Shown piece after piece: positions 10,125 through 18,478 of a stretch of DNA of 64,000 nt. The stretch's first letter is position 1, and every line of letters starts with the position of its first letter. The stretch spans positions 124,001-188,000 of the forward strand of contig NZ_QLLT01000012.1 of assembly GCF_003259315.1 (NCBI RefSeq), in the 5' to 3' direction. The notes under the pieces are model-generated. The model was not told the DNA's origin and made no database searches. It saw nothing but the letters and a program-made list of their open reading frames with translations. The translations under genes were made by a program, and so were the position numbers. Source of the stretch: Kitasatospora sp. SolWspMP-SS2h (GTDB taxonomy: Bacteria > Actinomycetota > Actinomycetes > Streptomycetales > Streptomycetaceae).

Positions 10125-11162
10125 CTATCCCAGCTCCACCAGGACCGCGCCGAAGTACCGGCCCTCGATCATCTCCTGGAACGCCTGCGGGGCCCGGTCC
10201 AGGCCGGTGATCCGGGTGTGCGGGAAGGTGATGGCGCCGGTGCGCAGCCACGCGCCGAAGCGGGGCAGCCACTCGGCTTCGGCGGCGGCGTGCCCGTCGT
10301 TCGCGTAACCGGCCAGCCGGACGCCCTTGAGGATGAGCGGGAAGGCGTCCAGGCGGAGCGGGGCGCTGCTCCCGGGGGTGCCGTCGAGCTGGTGGGAGAG
10401 GACGCCGATCAGGGCGGCGCGGGCTCCGGGGCGGGCGGCGGCGAGGGCGGCCTCGGCCTGGTGGCCGCCGACGGTGTCGAGCAGGACGTCGATGCCGTCG
10501 GGGGCGGCCTCGGCGAGTTGCCGGGCGAAGCGTTCGGCCCGCTCCGGGCCGGGCGTGCGTTCGTCCACGAGCACGGCGTCGTAGCCGAGTTCGCGCAGCC
10601 GCTCGGCCTTGGCCGGGGAGCCGGTGGTCCCCAGGACGGTGCCCGCGCCGAGCAGTCGGGCGGTCTGGCCGGCCAGCGTGCCGACGGCTCCGGCCGCGCC
10701 GGTGACCAGGACGGTGTCGCCGGGGCGGACGGGCGCGGTCCGGGTCAGCGCCCCGTACCCGACCGCGCCGGGCGACAGGTGGGCCGCCGGGTCGGGCAGT
10801 CGGCCGCCCAGCGGAGTGAGCGCCGCCGGGTCCGCCACCGCGTACTCCCGCCAGCCCTGCACGTGCGCGACCAGGTCGCCGGGCCGCAGCCCGCTGTCCG
10901 CCGGGGCTTCGACCACCTCCCCGACGGCCGGTCCGAACAGCGTCTCCCCCGGTCCGATCCCGGGGAACGGCGTCCCCGGCGGGGTGTCGCCGAGCAGTGT
11001 CGCCAGGCCGGGGAAGAGCACGAACCAGCGGTTGCGCAGCAGTACTCGGCCCGCCCCGGGCTCCGGCGCGGGCGTCTCCACCACGGCCAGGTCGGCGGCG
11101 ACCGGACGGCCCTGCGGGAGACGGGCCAGCCGGACCTCCCGGACGGTTTCGGGCACACTCAT
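10125..11162 (-). CDS. Zinc-free medium-chain NADP-dependent oxidoreductase
   Basis: 345 residues from ATG 11162, with GGAGGAG seven bases upstream. The N-terminal GroES-like part (LARLPQGRPVAADLAVVETP) matches leukotriene B4 dehydrogenase/curcumin-reductase type proteins. The Rossmann motif VLVTGAAGAVGTLAGQTARL lies near 155, and the family ending KGVRLAGY...APQAFQEMIEGRYFGAVLVEL is clear. These enzymes reduce activated double bonds with NADPH and need no metal. Remnants of an HxlR regulator lie upstream in the same frame, which merges the ORF up to 11444, but the ribosome site fixes the start at 11162. Confidence 0.88.
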   Translation of the reverse strand: MSVPETVREVRLARLPQGRPVAADLAVVETPAPEPGAGRVLLRNRWFVLFPGLATLLGDTPPGTPFPGIGPGETLFGPAVGEVVEAPADSGLRPGDLVAHVQGWREYAVADPAALTPLGGRLPDPAAHLSPGAVGYGALTRTAPVRPGDTVLVTGAAGAVGTLAGQTARLLGAGTVLGTTGSPAKAERLRELGYDAVLVDERTPGPERAERFARQLAEAAPDGIDVLLDTVGGHQAEAALAAARPGARAALIGVLSHQLDGTPGSSAPLRLDAFPLILKGVRLAGYANDGHAAAEAEWLPRFGAWLRTGAITFPHTRITGLDRAPQAFQEMIEGRYFGAVLVELG

Positions 11163-11299
11163 GACGGCTCCTCCAGGAGGGCCCGGCGGACGGCCGGGCG
11201 GGCGGGCGGAAAGTGCCGGAACGGTAATCCCTGCCCCGCGGGTCAGGGTCAAGGAGGCCGGTCCGCCGCGGGCCGCGCGGGTGCGGGCGGCGGCCGGTC

Positions 11300-11505
11300 G
11301 GTTCCCGCCGTGGTGGGTCCGGGCCCGGTCGCGGGCGGTGTCCAGGACGCCGATCGGGGAGGTGCCGGGGTCGGTGAGGGCGTGCTCGACGTGCGGCGGG
11401 TCGCCGCCGTGGTCGGTGCGGGTGGGCCGGCGGTCGCGCTCCATCGCGCGGAGCGTCCCGGTGGGCGCCCCGGGGCTGACGCCGCGCAGCCGGGCCTCGA
11501 GTCCG
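11300..11505 (-). pseudogene. HxlR-type regulator remnant
   Basis: The minus strand reads LEARLRGVSPGAPTGTLRAM, then ERDRRPTRTDHGGDPPHVEH and ALTDPGTSPIGVLDTARD. This aligns with the second half of HxlR winged-helix regulators (pattern LRRRLPGVS..VLTQTLRxLERDGLVTR, P.VEYALT..G). Helix 1-2 and the start codon are missing, and several conserved positions are replaced by Pro. The 95 bases after it are low-complexity G+C-rich sequence leading to the oxidoreductase promoter. Confidence 0.6.
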
Positions 11506-11639
11506 GCGGAGCGGTGCGGCGCGGGCCCTACCGGGCGGTCCGGGCCGGGCGGTCCGGGCCGGGCGGGGGTGGGCCTGTCCGGGCCGGGCGGGGGTGGGAC
11601 GGAGGCGGTCAGGGCGCGTGGTGCCGGACGGGTACCGGG

Positions 11640-11884
11640 CGTTCTCGCAGGGCCGCGTCGCCGAGTCCGGGCGGCCGGCCGCCGGGGCGGGCGGCGTGGA
11701 CCGGTTGATGGTCGTCCCGCCGGTGGACCTGGCCGCGGACGCCGGGGCCGCCGGCCGGTGCACCGGCGCGGTCGGCACCGTCACGGGCCCCGGCCGGATC
11801 TCGCACGCCGACCCGGCCGTCGCCCTGCCGGACGAGACCGACACCCCGCGCCACCACGCCGTCCGACTCGCCGTCTCGTCCTGA
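11640..11884 (+). pseudogene. NAD(P)H-binding oxidoreductase remnant (C-terminal half)
   Basis: The plus strand encodes GGVDRLMVVPPVDLAADAGA, then GTVTGPGRISHADPAVALPD and TPRHHAVRLAVSS, the C-terminal pattern of atypical SDR/NAD(P)H-binding proteins of the YwnB/NmrA kind (LDWTYxxPP...ISyaDyAvAllDEiE.P). The Rossmann half is absent. It points away from the HxlR remnant at 11300-11505. Such regulators are often divergent from these reductases, so a single deletion probably removed both 5' halves and the shared promoter. Confidence 0.55.
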
Positions 11885-11962
11885 CGGGACGCCGCCGAGC
11901 CGCGCCACGCCGGGTCCGGGCGGCCCGCGGCCGGCGTCGGTGGCGGCTGGCAGGCTGGCCCG

Positions 11963-12520
11963 ATGAGTGAACCCACCACCTCGCCGCAGAACTTCTCCCC
12001 CGCCTGGTCCGAGACCGCGGGCCGGGCCGATCCGCCGCTGGTCGGCGACGAGCGGGAGATCCTGCTCGCCTACCTGGAGTTCCACCGCGAGACCTTCGCG
12101 CTCAAGTGCGCGGGCGTCCCGGCCGAGCGGCTGTCCGAGTTCCTGGTGCCGCCGTCCGGGCTGACGCTGCACGGGCTGGTGCGGCACCTGGCCGGGGTCG
12201 AGCAGTGGTGGCTGCAGATCCAGTTCGCCGGGGACGAGTCCCGCCCGCTGGTGTACTACTCGGACGACGACCCGGACCAGGACTTCGAGCACCTCGACGG
12301 GGACTTCGGGCAGGCCCTCGCCACCTGGCGCGCCCAGGTGGCGGTCTCCCGCCGGATCGTCGCCGACGCCCCCTCGCTGGACGCCACCGGCACCCACAGG
12401 GCGACCGGGCAGCCGGTCTCGCTGCGCCGCGTCCTGGTGCACCTGCTGGCCGAGTACGCCCGCCACAACGGGCACGCGGACCTGCTGCGCGAGCGGATCG
12501 ACGGCGCCACCGGGTACTGA
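11963..12520 (+). CDS. DinB-family / DUF664 mycothiol-dependent protein
   Basis: 185 residues from ATG 11963. The DinB four-helix pattern is seen: LVGDEREILLAYLEFHRETF, LTLHGLVRHLAGVEQWWLQI, and RRVLVHLLAEYARHNGHADL. Conserved His residues at the ends of these helices (VRHL, EYARHNGHAD) form the usual metal site. DUF664 members act as mycothiol S-transferases or related thiol-linked detoxification enzymes in actinobacteria; the substrate is not evident. CAGGCT eight bases before the ATG suggests a leaderless transcript. Confidence 0.85.
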   Translation: MSEPTTSPQNFSPAWSETAGRADPPLVGDEREILLAYLEFHRETFALKCAGVPAERLSEFLVPPSGLTLHGLVRHLAGVEQWWLQIQFAGDESRPLVYYSDDDPDQDFEHLDGDFGQALATWRAQVAVSRRIVADAPSLDATGTHRATGQPVSLRRVLVHLLAEYARHNGHADLLRERIDGATGY

Positions 12521-12632
12521 CCGGCCCGGCGCGCCCCGGCCCGGCGCGCCACCGGCCCCCGGCACCGGCCGCGCGCGGCCCCGGGCTCCGGGGGCTCCGG
12601 CGGCACCGCCCGGAGCCTCCGGGCGGGGGTTG

Positions 12633-12638
12633 TAGCCT
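12633..12638 (+). promoter_or_regulatory. -10 box for the leader peptide transcript
   Basis: TAGCCT at 12633-12638 is followed by six bases and then GTG at 12645, the spacing of a leaderless transcript starting at or next to the GTG. The -35 region is not well conserved. Confidence 0.5.
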
Positions 12639-12644
12639 GGTGGG

Positions 12645-12719
12645 GTGCTCCTACTCGTCAGCCGTCGCCACGTGGACCTGCTCCGCGTCACGAGCATGTC
12701 CTGTCGACGCTCCGGCTGA
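12645..12719 (+). CDS. Leader peptide with RRHVDL motif
   Basis: A 24-residue peptide from GTG 12645: hydrophobic start VLLLV, then SRRHVDLLRV and a Ser/Met/Cys/Arg tail with a cysteine four residues before the end. The SRRHVDL.RV...C pattern is that of short actinobacterial leader peptides found before sulfur and cysteine metabolism genes, comparable to the leaderless cysteine-containing leader ORFs of mycobacteria. It is preceded by a -10 box at leaderless spacing. It lies 133 bases before the dioxygenase gene, on the same strand. I infer that it senses translation (possibly cysteinyl-tRNA supply) and controls that gene. Confidence 0.7.
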   Translation: MLLLVSRRHVDLLRVTSMSCRRSG

Positions 12720-12852
12720 CCCCACCCCCGCTCGACCCCTCTCTCCCGGCCCCCGCCCTCCCACCCGGACGCGCGGGCCCCCGTCTCCCCCGGCCCCTCC
12801 GGCGCGACCCGCCGTCCCCCGCCGGGGTCTTCACCACCGCGGACGCACCCCC
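12720..12852 (+). promoter_or_regulatory. C-rich leader between leader peptide and dioxygenase gene
   Basis: This 133-base stretch has about 82 C and 30 G by hand count, with few purine runs. Such C-over-G bias is the hallmark of Rho-utilisation sequence. No Shine-Dalgarno-like run precedes ATG 12853 (GACGCACCCCC). Together with the leader peptide this suggests translation-dependent attenuation rather than a simple spacer. Confidence 0.4.
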
Positions 12853-13869
12853 ATGACGCAGCAGCACCCCACCTCCCTCCCCGTCATCGACCTCTCGCTC
12901 GCCGACGGCTCCCCCGCCGACCGGGAGCGCCTGCACCGCGGCCTGCGCGCGGCGGCGACCGGTGTCGGCTTCTTCCAGCTCACCGGGCACGGCGTCACCC
13001 CCGCCGAGACCGCCGCGCTGACCTCCGCGACGCGGGCCTTCTTCGCCCTGCCCGAGGCCGACCGGCTGGCGGTCAGCAACCTGAACTCGCCGCACTTCCG
13101 CGGCTACACCCGCACCGGCGACGAGCGCACCGGCGGCCGCCGCGACTGGCGCGACCAGCTCGACATCGGCCCCGAGCTGCCGCCGCACGTCCCGGCCCCG
13201 GGCGAGCCCGCGTACTGGTGGCTGGAGGGCCCCAACCAGTGGCCCGCCGCGCTGCCCGAGCTGCGCACCGCCGCCCTGCACTGGATCGACCGCCTCGACG
13301 GCGTCGCCCGCCGCCTGCTGCACGCCCTGCTCGCCTCGATCGGCGCCCGCCCCGACTTCTACGACGACGCCTTCGCCCCGCACCCGCACCTGCGGCTCAA
13401 GCTGGTCCGCTACCCGGGCAGCGCCCCCGACGGCCCGCCGCAGGGCGTCGGCACCCACAAGGACTACGGCTTCATCACCCTGCTCCTCCAGGACACCGTC
13501 GGCGGCCTCCAGGTCGAGCGCCCCGACAGCACCTTCCTGGACGTCCCCCCGCTGGACGGCGCCTTCGTCGTCAACCTCGGCGAACTCCTGGAGGTCGCCA
13601 CCGACGGCTACCTCAAGGCCACCTCGCACCGGGTGGTCTCCCCGCCCGGGGCCCGCGAGCGCTTCTCCGTCCCGTTCTTCTACAACCCCCGGCTGGACGC
13701 TCACGTCACCCCGCTCGACTTCCCGCACGCCCACCACGCCCCCGGCATCACCCGGGACCCCTCGAACCCGCTGCACGCCGAGTTCGGCGTCAACGAACTG
13801 AAGGGCTACAGCCGGGCCCACCCCGAGGTCACCCGGCGCCACCACGCCGAACTGCTCCCGCTGGGCTGA
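12853..13869 (+). CDS. Isopenicillin-N-synthase-like Fe(II)/2-oxoglutarate dioxygenase
   Basis: 338 residues from ATG 12853. The DIOX N-terminal domain (LPVIDLSLADGS, GVGFFQLTGHGV) is followed by the jelly-roll core. The Fe(II) ligands are H202 and D204 in GTHKDYGFITLL and H259 in TSHRVVSPPG; R270 and S272 (RFSVPFF) would bind 2-oxoglutarate. These enzymes hydroxylate or desaturate small molecules; true IPNS is unlikely because no ACV synthetase or partner enzyme is nearby. An RRHVDL leader peptide upstream hints at a link to sulfur metabolism. The gene lacks a visible ribosome site. Confidence 0.88.
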   Translation: MTQQHPTSLPVIDLSLADGSPADRERLHRGLRAAATGVGFFQLTGHGVTPAETAALTSATRAFFALPEADRLAVSNLNSPHFRGYTRTGDERTGGRRDWRDQLDIGPELPPHVPAPGEPAYWWLEGPNQWPAALPELRTAALHWIDRLDGVARRLLHALLASIGARPDFYDDAFAPHPHLRLKLVRYPGSAPDGPPQGVGTHKDYGFITLLLQDTVGGLQVERPDSTFLDVPPLDGAFVVNLGELLEVATDGYLKATSHRVVSPPGARERFSVPFFYNPRLDAHVTPLDFPHAHHAPGITRDPSNPLHAEFGVNELKGYSRAHPEVTRRHHAELLPLG

Positions 13870-13985
13870 CCACCGCCGCCCGCCCGGTCCGTACGCCGGG
13901 CCGGGCTCCGGGCCGGGCTCCCGCGCGGTCCGGGCCCCGGGGTAGGCTCCCCGCGCTGATCGGGCCCGACGGGGAGGGGCGGGGC

Positions 13986-15464
13986 ATGACCGCGTACGAC
14001 CACTGGTTCCGGCTCGACCTGGAGGTGACCGGAACGGCCGGCGGCCGGGCGAGGCTGCGCGCGGGGCTGGAGGCCCACGGCTGGGTGGTCACGGTGCTGG
14101 ACGAGGACGGGCCGCGCCGGGCCCGCTGGCTGGTGGAGGCCGGGGTCACCGGCGCCCGGGCCGGGGCGGCCCTCGCGGTGCGGCTCACCCTGGCCCGGCT
14201 GGTCGGGCGGAGCCCGGCGGAGGCCGACCTGCGGCTCCAGGAGCCGGTCCACCGCCGGGAGCCGCCGCGCGGGCGGTACGCCGTCCGGCGGCCGGTGCCG
14301 GGGCCGGCCCGGTGGCGTCCGCTGCTGGCCCGCACCGGGCTGTTCGACACCGGGCGCGAGGTGTTCCTGTCCCCGGGCCCCGACGTCCGGGACCGGGCCG
14401 CGGCCGAGGCGGTCCGGGCCCTGCCGGGCGTCGCGCTGCCCCCGGCGGACGGCGAGCCGCACCCGGTCGGCCCGGAACTGGTCCGCGCCGGCCGCGCCGG
14501 GGCCGTTCCGCTGCCGACCCGGACGGTGGTCGTGCTGCTCGCCGCGGGGGTGTGCGCGGTGCTGCTGGCCGGGCTGGCGCTCGGCGGCCTGCACGCCGGT
14601 CCGGCGGCCCGGGCGGCGGTCCTGCTGCTCACCGCGCCGGTGGGCGCGCTGCTCGCGGCGGTGGTCGTCCACGCGCCGCACTGGACGGCCCGTTCCGCGC
14701 CCGGCACCCCGGCGGCCTGCGCGGCCGGGGCCGTGGGGGCGCCGGTCCTCGCCGCGCTGGCCGCGCTGGCCGGGGCGTCGTCGGCCCGGCTATGGCCCAC
14801 CGCCCTGGCCTCGGTCGGCCTGCTGCTGTGCGGCAACGGGCTGCGGCTGCTGCTGCGCGGCCTGACCTGGCAGGCCACCGCCGCCTGGCTGGTCCCGGCG
14901 CTGCTGCCGATCGTGCTGGTCGGGCTGCCCGGGTTCGGCTTCTCGCTGCACGCCTTCTACCTGGACGGCTTCGGCCTGAACCGGGAGGACGCCCAGATCC
15001 CGGCGCTCTGGCAGGTGATCGCCGACGCCAAGGCGCTGGTGGTGGTGGCGGGCCCGCTGGTCGCGGTGTCGCTGCTCGGCTACGCCCGGCACCTGCACGC
15101 CTTCCGGACGCTGGGCGGGGTGTCGGTGGCGGCGCTGCTGCTGCTGGTCGCCTTCGCGGGGGCGGTCGCGCTCTACCAGACGCAGGTCATCGTGCCCGCC
15201 GCGCACGCCGCCGACGTCGCCCGGCAGCAGGCCCGGGCGGGCCGCCGGCCCGCGCCGTACTTCGGCATCGCCCCGCGCCTGGTCTGCCTGCGCCCGGTGG
15301 GCGAGGCCGGCTGGGACGGGGCCGCGCCGGTGGCGGAGCACCCGTACCTGGTGTTCCCGGCCGCCGGGGACTGGGCCGTGCTGTGGGACGTCCGCACGGG
15401 CGGGACGCTGAACGTCAAGCGCGAGCAGTACCGGATCACCGACTCGACCGGGCCGGGTTGCTGA
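13986..15464 (+). CDS. Polytopic membrane protein of unknown function
   Basis: 492 residues from ATG 13986 with GGGGAGGGGCGGGG upstream. Residues 1-170 are soluble (MTAYDHWFRLDLEV) and contain a repeated-looking basic region. About seven hydrophobic segments follow between residues 175 and 415 (TVVVLLAAGVCAVLLAGLAL and others). A C-terminal outside or inside domain of about 80 residues contains YFGIAPRLVCLRPVG and ends in DSTGPGC. I recognise it as a Streptomyces-type membrane protein but cannot assign a role. It is followed closely by the MerR gene on the same strand. Confidence 0.75.
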   Translation: MTAYDHWFRLDLEVTGTAGGRARLRAGLEAHGWVVTVLDEDGPRRARWLVEAGVTGARAGAALAVRLTLARLVGRSPAEADLRLQEPVHRREPPRGRYAVRRPVPGPARWRPLLARTGLFDTGREVFLSPGPDVRDRAAAEAVRALPGVALPPADGEPHPVGPELVRAGRAGAVPLPTRTVVVLLAAGVCAVLLAGLALGGLHAGPAARAAVLLLTAPVGALLAAVVVHAPHWTARSAPGTPAACAAGAVGAPVLAALAALAGASSARLWPTALASVGLLLCGNGLRLLLRGLTWQATAAWLVPALLPIVLVGLPGFGFSLHAFYLDGFGLNREDAQIPALWQVIADAKALVVVAGPLVAVSLLGYARHLHAFRTLGGVSVAALLLLVAFAGAVALYQTQVIVPAAHAADVARQQARAGRRPAPYFGIAPRLVCLRPVGEAGWDGAAPVAEHPYLVFPAAGDWAVLWDVRTGGTLNVKREQYRITDSTGPGC

Positions 15465-15498
15465 CCGGCCGGTCCTGGTGCGGCGGTGGAGGCGGGTG

Positions 15499-15523
15499 GG
15501 ACACTGCTGGTGTCACAGTGGCG
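15499..15523 (+). promoter_or_regulatory. Candidate operator upstream of the MerR gene
   Basis: GGACAC-TGCTG-GTGTCA at 15499-15515 is a 6-5-6 inverted repeat with one mismatch, followed by CAGTGGCG. The last 13 bases of the site, TGTCACAGTGGCG (15511-15523), recur exactly at 22121-22133 before the fatty-acid operon. This strongly suggests a shared operator bound by the MerR protein encoded next to it. Confidence 0.6.
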
Positions 15524-15540
15524 GCGAGGGGTGTGGGGCG

Positions 15541-16281
15541 TTGGCGGACGGGCCGCGGTGGACGGTGGAGGAACTGGCGGACCGGGCCGGGGTGACGGTG
15601 CGCACGCTGCGGTTCTACGGCGCGAAGGGGCTGCTGCCGCCGCCGGAGCTGGGGGCGCGCCGGGTGGGCTGGTACGGGGCGGAGCACCTGGGGCGGCTGG
15701 AGCTGATCGAGGAGTTGCAGCGGCAGGGGCTGACGCTGGCCGCGATCGACCGCTACCTGGCGCAACTCCCGCAGGACATCGGCGAGTTGGACCTGGCGAT
15801 CCACCGGGCGCTGGTCGCCTCCTGGACCCCGGAGTCGGCCGAGGAGGCCGACCGGGCCCAGCTGGAGCGCCGCACCGGCCGGGCCCTGTCGGACGCGGAC
15901 CTCGACTCGCTGGCGGCGATGGGCGCCCTGCACCGCACCGCCGACCCGGACGTGTTCAAGGTCGACCCGGGCCTGCTCCCGCTGGGCGTGCGGGTGCTGG
16001 ACGTGCCGATCCCGCTGGAGACCCTGCTGGCCGCCCGCGCGGTGGTCCGCCTGCACAGCCGGGCCACCGCCCACGACCTGCACCGCCTGTTCCGCGACAC
16101 CGTCTGGCGCCCGTACCGGGAGAGCGACCCGGCCCCCGGCGAACTGGAACGGATGCGGGAGCTGACCGACCGCATCCAGCCGATGGTGGTGCAGGCCCTG
16201 GTGACGGCGTTCCAGCGGTCCCTGGCCGAGGAGCTGGCCCGCCCCCCGGTGGAGGGGGCGGGCCGGGCCGAGGATCAGTAG
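15541..16281 (+). CDS. MerR-family regulator of the adjacent fatty-acid operon
   Basis: 246 residues if translation starts at TTG 15541, with GAGGGG ten bases upstream; no better start follows before the DNA-binding domain. WTVEELADRAGVTVRTLRFY and GAKGLLPPPE form the MerR winged helix, and LELIEELQRQGLTLAAIDRYL continues the pattern. The C-terminal 160 residues form a helical effector domain without cysteines, unlike metal sensors. It ends tail to tail with the FadB-type gene, overlapping by 7 bases. The shared palindrome makes it the likely regulator, autoregulated and acyl-CoA-responsive by inference. Confidence 0.82.
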   Translation: MADGPRWTVEELADRAGVTVRTLRFYGAKGLLPPPELGARRVGWYGAEHLGRLELIEELQRQGLTLAAIDRYLAQLPQDIGELDLAIHRALVASWTPESAEEADRAQLERRTGRALSDADLDSLAAMGALHRTADPDVFKVDPGLLPLGVRVLDVPIPLETLLAARAVVRLHSRATAHDLHRLFRDTVWRPYRESDPAPGELERMRELTDRIQPMVVQALVTAFQRSLAEELARPPVEGAGRAEDQ

Positions 16282-18437
16282 CGGCCGCCGCTCCCGGCGA
16301 GGGCGACCAGCGAGGCGGGCGGGGTGAAGCGGTCGCCGTAGGCGGCGGCGAGTTCGCGGGCGCGGGCGGTGAAGCCGGCCGGGCCGCCGGGGTAGCCGTT
16401 GACGTACTGGAGGACGCCGCCGGTCCAGGCGGGGAAGCCGATGCCGAGGATGGAGCCGATGTTGGCGTCGGGGACGGAGGTGAGGACGTTCTCGTCCAGG
16501 CAGCGGATCGCGTCGATGGCCTCGGCGAACAGCATCCGCTCCTTCATGTCCTCGAACGGGATCTCCGCGCCGGGCCGGGCGAAGTGCTCGCGCAGGCCGG
16601 GCCAGAGCCGGGTGCGGCGGCCGTCGGCGTAGTCGTAGAAGCCGGCGCCGCCGCTGCGGCCGGGGCGGCCGAACTCGTCCAGCATCCGGTCCATGACCTC
16701 CTCGCCGGGCTGGGTGGTCCAGCTGCCGCCGGCCTCCTCGACGGCGCGGCGGGTCTCGTTGCGGATCTTGCGCGGCAGGGTGAGGGTGAGTTCGTCCAGC
16801 AGCGCGAGGACCTTGGCGGGGTAGCCGGCCTGGGCGGCGGCCTGTTCGACGGAGGACGGGTCGAGGCCCTCGCCGATCATCGCGACGCCCTCGTTGAGGA
16901 ACTGGCCGATGACCCGGGAGGTGAAGAAGCCGCGGGAGTCGTTGACCACGATCGGGGTCTTGCGGATCTGCCGGACCAGGTCGAAGGCGCGGGCCAGCGC
17001 CTCGTCGCCGGTCTCCGGGCCGCGGATGATCTCCACCAGCGGCATCTTGTCGACCGGCGAGAAGAAGTGCAGGCCGATGAAGTCGGCGGGCCGGTCGACG
17101 CCCTCGGCGAGCAGGCCGATCGGCAGGGTGGAGGTGTTGGAGCAGAGCAGCGCGTCGGGGGCGACCAGGTGCTGGACCTCCTGGAAGACCTTGTGCTTGA
17201 GTTCGGGCTGCTCGAAGACCGCCTCGATGACGGTGTCGCAGCCGGCCAGGTCGGCGGCGTCCGCGGTGGGGGTGATCCGGGCCAGGAACGCCTCGCGTTC
17301 GCCGGCGGTCATCCGGCCGCGCGCCACCTGCTTGTCCAGCAGGCCCGCGCTGTACGCCTTGCCGCGCTCGGCGGCCTCCGCGCTGACGTCCTTGAGCAGG
17401 ACGTCCAGGCCGGCCTTGGCGCAGGAGTACGCGATGCCCGCGCCCATCATGCCCGCGCCCAGCACCGCGACCTTCGCCGCCTTCCGGGCGGGCACCGCAC
17501 TCGGGCGTGAGGCACCGGAGTTGACGGCCTGGAGGTCGAAGAAGAACGCCTGGATCATGTTCTTCGAGGTGGGCCCGCAGGCGAGTTCGGTGAAGTACCG
17601 GGCCTCGATCGCGAACGCGGTGTCCACGTCGACCTGGGAGCTCTCCACGGCCGCCGCCAGGATGTTGCGCGGCGCGGGGTAGGGCGCGCCGTTCAGCTGC
17701 TTGCGCAGGTTGGCCGGGAAGGCGGGCAGGTTGGCGGCGAAGGCCGGGGTGCTGGGGGTGCCGCCGGGGATCCGGTACCCCTTGGCGTCCCAGGGCTGGA
17801 GGCTGGTCGGGTTCGCGGCGATGAACGCGCGCGCCTTGGCGTCCATCTCCTGCGCGTCGGAGGCGAGTTCGTGCACCAGGCCGTGCTCCAGGGCCTGCGC
17901 CGGGCGGTACTGCTGCCCTTGGAGCAGCACCTTGAGCAGGGCGTCGGCGATGCCGAGCATCCGCACGGTGCGCACCACTCCGCCGCCGCCGGGCAGCAGG
18001 CCGAGGGTGACCTCGGGCAGGCCGATCTTGCTGCCGGGGGCGTCCAGCGCGATCCGGTGGTGGCAGGCCAGCGCGATCTCCAGGCCGCCGCCGAGCGCGG
18101 CGCCGTTGATCGCGGCGACCACCGGCCGGCCGAGCGTCTCCAGCCGGCGCAGCGCGCGCTTGATCCGCATCGAGTTCGCGAAGACCTGCTCGGCGTCGGC
18201 CGGGCCGACGGCGGAGAGCAGTTTGAGGTCGCCGCCGGCGAAGAAGGTCTTCTTCGCGGAGGTGATGACGACGCCGGTCAACTCCTCGGTGGCGGCGAGC
18301 CGTTCGACGGTGGCTTCGAGCGCGTCGGTGAAGCCGGCGTTCATGGTGTTGGCGGACTGGGCGGGGTCGTCGAGGACGAGGGTGACCACGCCGTCCTGGT
18401 CCTGCTCCCAGCGGATGGGGCTGCTCACGTCGGTCAT
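16275..18437 (-). CDS. fadB: 3-hydroxyacyl-CoA dehydrogenase / enoyl-CoA hydratase fusion
   Basis: 720 residues from ATG 18437. The N-terminal crotonase domain (about 10-220) has the oxyanion-hole loops TFFAGGDLKLL and NGAALGGGLEIALACHH with the catalytic acid region IGLPEVTLGLLPGGGG. The NAD-binding site is VAVLGAGMMGAGIAYS near 325, followed by the dehydrogenase core with SNTSTLPI and GLHFFSPVDKMPLVE, whose His is catalytic. It hydrates enoyl-CoA and oxidises the resulting 3-hydroxyacyl-CoA in beta-oxidation. It is the last gene of the operon running from 22088, 41 bases after the thiolase. Confidence 0.93.
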   Translation of the reverse strand: MTDVSSPIRWEQDQDGVVTLVLDDPAQSANTMNAGFTDALEATVERLAATEELTGVVITSAKKTFFAGGDLKLLSAVGPADAEQVFANSMRIKRALRRLETLGRPVVAAINGAALGGGLEIALACHHRIALDAPGSKIGLPEVTLGLLPGGGGVVRTVRMLGIADALLKVLLQGQQYRPAQALEHGLVHELASDAQEMDAKARAFIAANPTSLQPWDAKGYRIPGGTPSTPAFAANLPAFPANLRKQLNGAPYPAPRNILAAAVESSQVDVDTAFAIEARYFTELACGPTSKNMIQAFFFDLQAVNSGASRPSAVPARKAAKVAVLGAGMMGAGIAYSCAKAGLDVLLKDVSAEAAERGKAYSAGLLDKQVARGRMTAGEREAFLARITPTADAADLAGCDTVIEAVFEQPELKHKVFQEVQHLVAPDALLCSNTSTLPIGLLAEGVDRPADFIGLHFFSPVDKMPLVEIIRGPETGDEALARAFDLVRQIRKTPIVVNDSRGFFTSRVIGQFLNEGVAMIGEGLDPSSVEQAAAQAGYPAKVLALLDELTLTLPRKIRNETRRAVEEAGGSWTTQPGEEVMDRMLDEFGRPGRSGGAGFYDYADGRRTRLWPGLREHFARPGAEIPFEDMKERMLFAEAIDAIRCLDENVLTSVPDANIGSILGIGFPAWTGGVLQYVNGYPGGPAGFTARARELAAAYGDRFTPPASLVALAGSGGRY

Positions 18438-18478
18438 GTCGTTGGAGTCCTTGGGTGAGTACGTGAGGGGACGGGTGG

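Noticed and set aside
9892..11979. 695-codon minus-strand frame over the oxidoreductase region
   Set aside because: Arg/Pro/Gly-rich shadow of the oxidoreductase and its flanks; no start signal or domain.
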